A stretch of 64,000 nt of DNA from Linum tenue (taxonomy: Eukaryota; Streptophyta; Magnoliopsida; Malpighiales; Linaceae): contig CAMGYJ010000006.1 of NCBI GenBank assembly GCA_946122785.1, forward strand, positions 52,472,066 to 52,536,065, read 5' to 3'. Shown here one piece after another: positions 55,342 to 64,000 of this stretch; the stretch's first letter is position 1, and every line of letters starts with the position of its first letter. Below the pieces are notes generated by a model that was not told the origin of the DNA, did no database searches, and saw nothing but the letters and a program-made list of their open reading frames with translations. A program made the position numbers and the translations under genes.

Positions 55342-58300
55342 CTAGTCTGCGAATGAGCGTCCAATGTGAAACGATCTTGAGGATGTAATTAGAGGTTGTG
55401 CTTCCTCATCCTTCCCATCGGAGAACGATAATGTGTTTGCTTCTCCACTGCCATTACCTCCGTTATTAGGCACATATATATCAGAAGATTTCTCCAGCTT
55501 CCAGTCCTGTTGACCACACAAAAATCAATCAACAAGCTGGCAAGTAGAATCGAGTTTTCCAGTAAAAACCCTAGTGACAATTAGGGGTTGCAGAAACTCA
55601 ACCAAGGCTGATTAGGAATAATCGAATTTCAGCGAAGTGCACCCAAAAAACATGAACAGTTTATGCCAGTCATTACATTTGAATCAGATATTGGAGAATC
55701 GTTAGGATTATTGGTTTGTGGACGGTTCAGTTACATTTAACATAGGTGTCTAATGGTTAATTTGTTAAGCCAGTAAACCACCCCTAGTGAAAATCATTGA
55801 TGTAGAACAGAGAGCAAGTATAAACCTTTGCCATTCTTTCAGTAGCAGTTTCAGGGAGCTGAGATGCACGGACATCCCTAACCTTTAAGTAGTTGTACAT
55901 CACGACACCACAAAGAGCTGCACAAGAGGAAATCAAATCACATAAAACCAATACACATGAACTAACAAGAGGGACATGTTAGAATTCCTCAAAGATGGCT
56001 ATTAGGAGTACACAATACTTACCAATTGCATAACCAGTTATATTCAGGACAGTTATAGTAGACTCAGGAAATATGACGGTTGAAAGGGCAATCAGTATCC
56101 AGTCTTTCAGTACACCAGCAACCCTGACGGTGACTGCTCCAGTTCTTCCAATCACTAAGAAGATGGAGAAGTTCAAGGCTAATGCACAGAGTGCATTGGA
56201 AAAGAAAATCCAAAAATTGAACTGAATCTGTGAGACTTCCATCCCAGGTTTCTCCAGTAAATACCAAGGAACAAACAGAAACACAAAGCTGCATGCATAG
56301 AATAGAATAGAGTTATGTGAGTGAGCAGCTCAGATTTAAGGATACAAGTTTAAACTATAATGACTTAATAATCCAACATAGCATCTGAACATAATTTTCC
56401 ACTGATTGTTTATAAGACAGCAGAATATCAACTGCATACCACAGCTTTTCTTCTCCTTGTCTTCTAACTTTCTAAGCACAAAGTCCAGCCAAACACCACA
56501 AAGTTGGAGTAATATTACAAAGTATTAAGATTCTTCTCCATTAATATAAACTCAAACAAACCTACTTCAAATTTCATTGGAAAAGAGGTGACCGAAAGCC
56601 AGAGAGTTGCAGTCATTATTTATCCAGTTAAAGAGGTAGGAACTCGGTAGTCGGTATAGGAATCACATAAATGCAAACAAGACGAATACAAGTAGAAAAT
56701 CAGTAACTTGGAAAGTAAAATAATTTTAAGATGAAGATAGTGTAAGATCAGGTAGACATATGCCACATGGGAAAGCCAGACCCAAGGCATCATAATAAGT
56801 ATAGTACCTGCATGGAGCTATGTAGTATAAGCTAGTGATAGGATTCAGGGTCAAGCCCTTCTTCTGTAGAAGAACTTGAGTTAATACCAGCCTAAGAGCT
56901 TCTGCAAAGATGCCAGTCACCTGGTAAACTGTGCCAACTACATTAAAATGGATTTCCCCATACGAGGAAACAACAACTCCAACACTGACCACCAACATGT
57001 TTAAGAACACGTCACACCTTGCTTTGTCAGTGTCGCACATAATAGCCATTATAAAAGTTGCCACTGGCACTGCAAAGGCAAAATCACCAACTAGATGAGC
57101 ACGTAGGAAGTTAGATCAAACAAAAGAGATCATTTAGACAGAGAATAAAGTTACCACACTTCGAATCCACTTACTCAAAGCCTTAAGCATCTGGATGAAG
57201 GCAACTGAAATATATAAATAAGCAGTGTTGCCAAACCTGCATATCATAAATTAGTGCATAGGCATCAGAAGTTTGAAGTTAAATCATAAGGATATGACGG
57301 GCTTATTATACAAAAATAGAAGGTTCAAGACATGAGACATCAAATGACATTTTGAACATATAGTTTTGCTGAACATGGAAGTCGCAGACTTCAAAATAAG
57401 GATCTGAGTTTTGACCATGATAGTGTAGTAATGAAATCTCGTTATTCAGGTAATGCAATGCACAACAGGACTGTTTGTCTCACCTAACTTGCATTAACAT
57501 TACTACTTAGCAAATTATGATCATGCAGAATATGTTGCAATATTCAGGCAATGGAGCAGCCTGAAGAGTTACTCAGTTTCATGTAACAGAATATACAAAG
57601 CAATAACATTTCCAATCTTACCAAAGACTCGCAGCGAAGAAGGCACTTATGGGTATGACACAAGTGACATAACTGCAACACCAGGGGGTGAAAAGTTAAG
57701 ATTGGAAATGAAAGGGGCTTCAAAATCATGAGAAAATTCAGAAAGAAAATACATACATTTCGAAGGTCATTTTGACAGGAGACACAACCTGCACATATTC
57801 AAACGAAATAGAGACAGAATGTAAGAGCTACAGTGTGCACAAACGAAATAGGAATAAAAAGATATCAAACATAATCAAGAAAACAAGGAAATTCAAGACC
57901 AGGATTAAGCAAAATTTGCCCTTGAGGAATATGGGAAAACAAAGTTGAGGGTATGCTTGGCAACTTGGGGATTGTGTAGCATTCAGAAGGATATGTGCTT
58001 TCTTCTTCTTTTCTCCCCAAAAGTAAGTAATCAGGCAATGGCAATAACAATCATCAAGCAAGAACAATGCATATAGACCATACAAGGTTTTCCTATCAAC
58101 TTGGAAGCGCAGAAACTCAAGCAAACAGTAGCAGTAGTGAGCATATGACAGTGCGACGCTCCAAAATAGAAGAGAAGAAAAAAGAAAAGGAATGGGAGGA
58201 TGCTAGGCAGACCTTGAAAACGCGGACGAGGAAGAAGGAAACCATGCCGGAGAATGCCATGTGAATCATAGTGAGGGTGATGGGGAAGGGGAAGTTGAAA

Positions 58301-58492
58301 TACTTGGGCGAGAGAACCCACTGCAACATGGAAAGTGTCAGCAGGCAGGATTCAGAAAGTTGTGCATAACAAGACATGCAAGGAGAGGGCAAGTGTGTAT
58401 ACCTTGTTGTAGAGAATGACTCCGGATGAGAGGAGGATGTAGATCAGAAGGTAGATATAAGTGAAGACGAGAGGTTTGCTTATCACCGCCAT
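55342..58492 (-). CDS. Sugar-phosphate/nucleotide-sugar transporter, TPT/DMT family (375 aa, 9 exons)
   Basis: Exons from the start: 58403-58492, 58213-58320, 57757-57788, 57622-57672, 57175-57236, 56808-57069, 56023-56288, 55826-55917, 55342-55506. All borders are GT-AG, phases agree, and the total is 1128 nt. About ten membrane helices begin with TYIYLLIYILLSSGVILYNK. Family words: WVLSPKYFNFPFPITLTMIH, VVSPVKMTFEIYVTC, FGNTAYLYISVAFIQMLKAL, SYGEIHFNVVGTVYQ, LVLTQVLLQKKGL, LNPITSLYYIAPC, VAGVLKDWILIALS and GYAIALCGVVMYNYLK. A cytosolic acidic tail ends GRSFAD. This is the plant group annotated as probable sugar phosphate/phosphate translocators (Arabidopsis At3g17430 and At1g48230), likely in Golgi or ER. 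The substrate cannot be read from sequence. Intact. Confidence 0.95.
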
Positions 58493-59100
58493 TGTTGAGT
58501 GTTGACCCAGTTCGCAGTAAGTGTGGGCAAAGATTAAACGCCGCAAAAACTCCCAGTAGTTGGAGTGAGGAAGAAGGATTGCTTATGTTGCAGAGAAACC
58601 CAGAGATAGCTTAGTTAGGAAAGGGGAGGGGAGGAAAGAAGCCATCCAAATGTTTGGAGTCGGAGATCAGATGGACCCAAAAGGTGCAGAGAGTGAGAGA
58701 GAGCGACCGTTCGATGAAAACCCAGAACAGAGAATTGGTCGAATGAAAAGGCGAGTTGGAGTGTGCAAGAGTAAATGCGGGAGGGAGCGTAAGAGCGCCA
58801 AAAAGCTGGAGGAAGAAGGGCGTCGAAATTAAATTTGCAAACACCGAAATCAATGAGATGAGGAAGAAGATACCGATGGCCGTCCCGCTCCATCCAATCC
58901 AAAGGAAAGATTTGACGATTGGATTGGAGAAAGCTGGACGCTGAGTCCAGAGAACAGATGAGAGAGAGTAAGTGACTGAGATCTCTGCTTGCGTGTTTGC
59001 AGTGAGGTAGTGGCGACGGAGGCGCCAAAATAAAGAAATATATATCTAAAATGTATATATATATATGCACTGAACGTGTATAAAATAATCAAATCGATCA
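58493..59100. other. Upstream region of the transporter gene
   Basis: Holds the 5' untranslated region and promoter of the minus-strand gene, and a TA-rich microsatellite at about 59038-59065. Short purine-rich frames here have no domain. Confidence 0.5.
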
Positions 59101-61012
59101 TGCATTTTATAATGGCTAAATTACATGTTTGGTCACCCAAATTACATACTCTTACATGTTTGCCACTCGAACCACTTTTCTTTCTTATTTGTCATTAACT
59201 TTACGAATTGTTTCACCGTTAGTCACCGACTGTCAATCTCTGTTAACTCCGTCAGTTTATTGATGACGTGACAAACTGAACTGCTGACTTGACTGTTAAC
59301 TTAATGACATGTCAATTTCAAAAAAAATTAAGATTAAAAAAAGAAATAATTAATCAACACCCATCCTCATCCTCTCGCCCCGCACCTTGCGAGCTGCTTC
59401 CGCCGTGGGCTTCGACTCGTCGATGATCTCCCCATCGATTTTTGCCATTGCCGCAACGTCCTCGTCTGCGAGCTCTCTGTCCCAGCTGTTTCCTCTAATC
59501 CAGTCTCCATTTGAGTCTTCGGCTCAATCATTACTGTTTCCACAGCCGCAACAGTTGGAGGTCGTCTCTGCTTGCGATTCTGAAGGTGATCAATCCTTGA
59601 GCCGCACCGCTAGATTGCCTTCGGCACTAAGGTCAAGATTATCTTCGATCCCTCTTTTTTACTTTTGGATTCCGCCCTATTCTTTGATCACTGTCGTCTC
59701 TCTCATTCTCACCATTCATCCCCAACAGTTCCTCCTTTCCAAATTGATTTGAGACTTTGATCCCCGCCATTGTTGCAATGACAAAACTTTGAAGCCTGCA
59801 ATTATTACCATCTTCCACGCAAATGATCATCCACCACCGATACCAATCTTCACCCATCCTTCCACCGATTTCAACGCTTCTCTAACGTGTTTTATTGTCT
59901 GAATCAAAATCCCCATCTTCGGGCTTCGATAACCATGTCGCGCGCAGACAATCGTGACTCCCCTTTTTTCTCCCTCTAGACTGACATTCAGTCCAAGGCA
60001 GCATCAATGAATCAATTGAGAAAATTTACGATACAAACTTGGAGCTTGAGGTTGTACTGGCAGATCTGCAGGAGATACAAAGAGGCAATCTGGTCGACAG
60101 ATTTGAGGGTTAGGACGAGAGGTGATTTGACATTAATGGTAAGAAGGGAGCATGCAACAACAGATTCATCATCTTTGCTCTTCCGATGCGAGTGAAATAC
60201 TATGAGCTATTTCGCTGAGCAACATGACTGTCTATGCGATCGACGATAGGGTTGGGGCTGGGCGAAGGAGGGAAAAGGAAGACATAATTAATTATTATCG
60301 GCGATGTATTCAATTTAGGGTTTGGGCAAGAGGAAGAATATTACACCACGATACCCTTGTGGAAATTTGTGGAAATTCCATCATAATATCGATGAGGATA
60401 AAAAAATACGAACTCTCAGTTATGGACGTTAGTTGAGTTTTGGATTAAACGCACCCGTAAATAAAACCCGGGTTAGGGGTTAACTAAAACCCAGACCCAA
60501 CCCTAATCCCATTCCTTACGTACGAGACAAAAGCGGCCGCCCACGTTCCTTTGTCCCTGATTCCTCTTCTGTCGCGAAATAGTCTTTGCTTAAGCACGCA
60601 GGAGGGGGAACCCATCAGCGCAGGGGGAACTCATCGGCAGTCTCCGATTTCGCTCTCTACTAGAAGATATGCTTGCTTAAGCACGTAGGAGGCGGGAACT
60701 CATCATCGCATACTCATCAGCACTCTATGATTTTGCTCTCTAGTATATATGAGACGTGCTTGCTTAAGAACGCAGGAGGCAAGATGGTGAACAACGGCGC
60801 GCAGACGAAGGCGGAGGAGATGTAAGCAGGTGCGTGGCTCGGCCTGGGACTTGCGTCGCAAGAGATCGGTGGCGTGTGAGACTCTTGGGGAAAAAGTGGG
60901 TTACGTCTCAATGGTTGATTGTTGAGCCGCCAACGGATCCACAAGATGATGAATGGAGTGCGAATCACTTGACTCCTATTCCGCCTTCTTAACTCCGTGG
61001 AGTTCGAGGATC
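59101..61012. other. Intergenic stretch of unclear origin
   Basis: Starts with GGCTAAATTACATGTTTGG and GTCACC motifs that resemble MITE ends, but I found no partner. 59387-60440 is GC-richer, with short open frames and no recognisable domain. A three-copy repeat lies at 60586-60790. Confidence 0.45.
60586..60790. repeat. 87-bp tandem repeat, three partial copies
   Basis: TTGCTTAAGCACGCAGGAGG begins at about 60586, 60673 and 60760 (87-bp period), followed in the first two by GAACTCATC and TTTGCTCTCTA-like words. Confidence 0.8.
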
Positions 61013-61102
61013 AAGAGGATCAGGCCCGGCCCGGACCCTGTGCTGGTCAGACCCACAGCACAGGGCCTCAAGTTTTGGGGGCCTCATAATATATAGGCCC
61101 TA

Positions 61103-61285
61103 AAGCGGCAGACATCTTCACCTGACGAGGCCCAAATCCTCGCACCTCTTGGGCTGGCAAGGCCCAACCCTTAAGCAGGCGGAGCCACACACTGAAGCGG
61201 CAGACATCTTCAGCTGACGAGGCCCACAACCTCGCACCTCTTGGGCTGGCAAGGCCCAACCCTTAACAGGCGGAGCCACACAAAA
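61103..61285. repeat. 92-bp direct duplication within the hAT element
   Basis: Two copies of a unit starting AAGCGGCAGACATCTTCA and containing CTTGGGCTGGCAAGGCCCAA and GGCGGAGCCACAC. The second copy has one or a few substitutions and a 1-base deletion. Confidence 0.9.
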
Positions 61286-61297
61286 ACTCCAAGGTTA

Positions 61298-61352
61298 GGA
61301 ATCGAACCATGGATCTCCTTTCAATGGAAAAGGAAACTCAACCACTAAGCTA
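61298..61352 (-). other. tRNA-like Pol III promoter (SINE head) inside the hAT element
   Basis: Minus strand: A box TAGCTTAGTGG (61342-61352) and B box GGTTCGATTCC (61298-61308), both perfect to consensus and 33 bases apart. No full cloverleaf can be drawn. The duplicated 92-bp unit lies directly downstream and could be the SINE body. Confidence 0.6.
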
Positions 61353-61619
61353 GAAGTTGTTTGATTATTTTTAAATTAACAGGTAAAAATTTTAAGCCTT
61401 TCTTCTTCTCTTTCCCCAAAATTTCTCACCTTCCCAAAATCATCCAACGCCTAAATATTAATTATTCGCACCCAATTCTAATTAACTCCTAATCAATGGC
61501 AATCCCTACTATCCGGGCTCATAATGAACTTGTTTTCAAGTTCTAACCTTTTTTTTCTTTAACAGGGAACTTAATATTGATTGAAAATTTGAAATCATAA
61601 ATCTTTGGTTATAATTTTT

Positions 61620-61772
61620 AATCATGTATGAAATATTGCAGTCAACAAATTTGGTTAGTAAACATTTACAATCCAAAGATATGTTTATTGATGATGCTAT
61701 TTTAGAAATAGATGGTCTGATTTCGTTTTCCAAAAGATATAGAGAAGATGGAAGGGGTAATACATAATTTTA
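61620..61772 (+). pseudogene. hAT transposase remnant (TTF-type zinc-finger hAT family)
   Basis: Translation gives YEILQSTNLVSKHLQSKDMF, then IDDAILEIDGLISFSKRYRE and DG. The pattern VSKxLQSKDM-IDxAI--I-GLISF--YRE is characteristic of plant hAT transposases annotated as TTF-type or zf-MYM-type zinc-finger proteins. Only about 50 residues are left. Confidence 0.75.
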
Positions 61773-61968
61773 TTTCAATTAATACTAGGCGATTGTTACT
61801 TTTTGAACAATAATAGATAATATTATTACTTCTGTAATCATTTTCTGTACTTATATAATTTTTATTATTATTTAATAATTTTTATTTTTAATAAATTTGC
61901 AAGAAAAAATTTTAGGGCCACATTTTAAATTATCGAACAGGGCCTCCGGATATCATGGGACGGCCCTG

Positions 61969-62372
61969 AAGAGGATCAACCAAATCTACCAACGACCGGT
62001 GAATGGAAGCGAGGGGACGAAGCAACTACTCATTAACGAACAAAATTTATCTGGTGAAGTCAACAGAGAGACATATGGATTGCGCTGTCTACTAACGACA
62101 GCTGCTTGGTCGGTGGAGGTAACCGCTGAAGCACGCAGGAGAAGCAGTTGGAAGGGAGATGGGGCACAATTCATATCCTGGTTCATTAAAGCTGCTAGGG
62201 GAGAATGAATAAAGCGGTGCAGTGGAATGACTTTTGGGACGTGGTTGCTTGGCATCAGGACACGTCACCCTTGTGATGGCGGGGTTGCTTCCGAGCAGTT
62301 AGGTGATGATCAAGTGAAGGGAAATTGATTCCTATAGTTGATTCAATTCAATCCGCTTCGACGTAAGGCGAG
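61969..62372. other. Short intergenic stretch between hAT and gypsy LTR
   Basis: No domain recognised. It continues the sequence that was split by the hAT insertion. An inverted repeat CGTAAGGCG / CGCCTTACG (62362-62370 and 62393-62401) spans the presumed LTR start. Confidence 0.45.
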
Positions 62373-63529
62373 TGTAAAGGGGCTAAATTCTACGCCTTAC
62401 GGTTTTTCAAATATTTGCCCTTGAGTATTTTCAAGTATTGATTTACGTGATGTATGTGTAGTGTTTAATTCATGTTTGAGATTGCATGTTTATGTTTGAT
62501 AGTATGTGCTTTGGTTGAGCTATGATTTGAAGTGAAGGTGTTTGAGTTTATCTCTTACTTTGAAGTTTATGTTTATGAGTGATTATTAAAGCTTAAGAAC
62601 AAGTCCTTTTAAGAGAAGGTGAAATCGTTTTAAGTGTTTTTTAGTCACTAGCGCCAGTCCGTTGTCATTCGAGATTTTCAGATGGAGCAACAGTTATGCT
62701 CTTGAGATCTTTGAGACAAAGCAGCAGTTATGATCTTGAGATATTTAATTTGAGCAGCAGTTATGCTCTTGAGATTTTTAAGATGAGCAGCAGTTATGCT
62801 CTTGAGAATCGTGGAAGAAGAGCCTTCCACGATAAGTTTAAGTTTAAGGAAAGCCTTGATGGCTTCTCATACGTATGAGTTGGCAACCGGACTAGCTAGT
62901 GAGGGATCCCCGTGTCAGTCAAATATTTAAGTCGAGATTTGAGCTTTAAGAATGGAGAGTAACAGTTACTCCCATACATTTTTAAGAGTTAAGATTTTTA
63001 AGAATGGAAGTACAAACAACTTCCCTCAATTTGAGTTTAAGTGTTTGAAAAGAAGTGCAAAATTATTAGAAAGTTTAAAACGTAAGGGCGTAGACTGACC
63101 CCAACTCACTCGCCAGGCCTTAGTAAAGGAATGAGCGAGAACCAGATCGATAGCAACTAGCTACAAGGGCAGTTAGAGAGCAGCGAGATCGAGGGAACCG
63201 TTCGAGGCAAGCCAACTAGAGGAGGATAGTACAAGCGACACTAAAGGTGCCAGAGATCGAATCCGAGCAGATAACAAAGTAGAGTTTTAGTTATTTCTTT
63301 ACGTTTATGAGTATAGACCGGAGATTCATATTAAGATGCTATATATGGTTGAGGTTTGCCCAAGTGTTAGGGCTTGCTCTTAAGAGATTTCAGTTTACTT
63401 CAGCAAACGTTAAAGTTATTTATGAAAAGTTTTTGCTATTTTTCCAAATCTTTTCAGTTCTTATTTTGGTTTACGATTTATCAAGGGTATTTTGGTAAAG
63501 TTAGTGTCCGGCCGGACTAGAGTGTTACA
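62373..63529 (+). repeat. 5' LTR of a Ty3/gypsy-type element (left border uncertain)
   Basis: The right end GTGTTACA at 63529 is followed after three bases by the Met-tRNA primer site. The left end is my best guess at TGTAAAGGGGC; no 3' LTR is in the window to confirm it. The long LTR and the leader without an immediate gag start suggest a Ty3/gypsy chromovirus (Tekay/Del-like), but no protein is visible. Confidence 0.6.
62682..62812 (+). repeat. Four-copy tandem repeat in the gypsy LTR
   Basis: Core GCAGCAGTTATGCTCTTGAG at about 62686, 62721, 62753 and 62786, period 32-35 bp. Confidence 0.85.
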
Positions 63530-63532
63530 TTT

Positions 63533-63547
63533 TGGTATCAGAGCATG
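63533..63547 (+). other. Primer-binding site of the right-edge gypsy element
   Basis: TGGTATCAGAGCATG, complementary to the 3' end of initiator tRNA-Met, three bases after the LTR end. The leader runs to the window edge at 64000 without a recognisable gag start. Confidence 0.85.
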
Positions 63548-64000
63548 TCTTTCTCTATTCCTTGGTTTTCAAGGTTTTGTTTTAAAGGAAAGGAAAATGA
63601 GTCAAAGGTCTCCTTTTAAGTGTCTATAGAATCTCCAGTTTACTCTAATCGTATTAAGATAAATAACTTTAGTCCTAATAAAAGGGTGCGCCAATCACAA
63701 AGTTCTATCCTGAGGTATAGGTACGAGGAATCAAAGGAGTTAAAGGAGACTACGAGGATTTTTCTACTTAGCTACTAGCAAGTGATCTGATAGGTTAAGA
63801 TATACAAATAGGAGAACTATGAATCTCTGAAGAAAGAGCTACAATCACTAGATGTCTGTAGCTATAATGATGGGAGGATATCAGGGTCATTGACCCTAAG
63901 CAGTGGTGAGGAGGCAACGAGTCAAGAAACAAAGAGGTACCACGGGACATCCCTCAACTAGTTTTAGTCGTCGATGGCTCGACGCTATTACAACACAGTG

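Larger units (their letters stand above)
61021..61968. mobile_element. hAT deletion derivative (948 bp)
   Basis: Perfect 8-bp target duplication AAGAGGAT (61013-61020 and 61969-61976). Termini CAGGCCCGGCCC and, on the reverse strand, CAGGGCCGTCCC. Inside: a 92-bp direct duplication (61103-61194 and 61195-61285), a tRNA-like promoter on the minus strand, and a remnant of transposase on the plus strand. Confidence 0.9.

Noticed and set aside
59387..59752. 121-codon Ser-rich ORF
   Set aside because: No domain, no splice context and low-complexity composition.
61298..61352. A tRNA gene on the minus strand
   Set aside because: Boxes are perfect but the anticodon arm and acceptor stem cannot be folded; it lies inside a hAT element.

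Overview
This is nuclear DNA from a flowering plant, most likely a eudicot. The genes have GT-AG introns, a C-terminal-only nuclear gene for mitochondrial ribosomal protein L2, a novel plant SNARE (NPSN13 type) and a plant sugar-phosphate/nucleotide-sugar transporter. The space between genes is filled with plant transposon families: Athila, Copia, TR-GAG, L1 LINE, MULE, hAT and PIF-like elements. I cannot name the species.

Layout. 1-10092: most of an Athila (Ty3/gypsy) retrotransposon cut by the left edge: gag-pol with two nonsense codons, a spacer full of GC-rich palindromes, a downstream ORF and the 3' LTR. 11831-22027 (minus): a dead mitochondrial m-AAA protease gene (FTSH3/FTSH10 type). 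It has at least five premature stops and frameshifts, and three transposons have landed in it: a MULE carrying an ERF/AP2 gene fragment (intron), a gag-protease-only LTR element (inside the Walker A exon) and a small hAT (exon). 22238-23668: a LINE fragment. About 24010-24425: an old Copia gag remnant. 24569-29501: a complete Copia element with identical LTRs and an open 1457-codon polyprotein. 29588-31056: two adjacent PIF/Harbinger-like elements.

31945-34674 is the first gene island: RPL2 (minus) and a plastid-targeted ICMT/PEMT-like methyltransferase (plus), sharing a 361-bp divergent promoter. 37031-39926: a decayed LRR receptor-like protein gene. 41028-47239: a decayed L1-type LINE of the same family as the 22-23 kb fragment. 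48.9-51.8 kb: tandem repeats, a tRNA-derived SINE, a 468-bp tandem duplication carrying a MITE, and a fold-back MULE-type MITE. 52253-58492 is the second gene island: NPSN13 (10 exons, plus) and a 9-exon transporter gene (minus), tail to tail. 61021-61968: a hAT deletion derivative. From about 62373: the 5' LTR, primer site and leader of another Ty3/gypsy element that runs off the right edge.

Four protein genes look intact (RPL2 C-terminal part, the methyltransferase, NPSN13, the transporter). They are housekeeping genes and share no pathway. The most interesting material is in the mobile DNA: the gene-fragment-carrying MULE, the very young Copia copy, the TR-GAG element whose 3' LTR has lost its TATA box, and the Athila element whose palindromic repeats occur both in its spacer and in its LTR. 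I found no CRISPR array, bacterial-type operon or convincing wholly new system.
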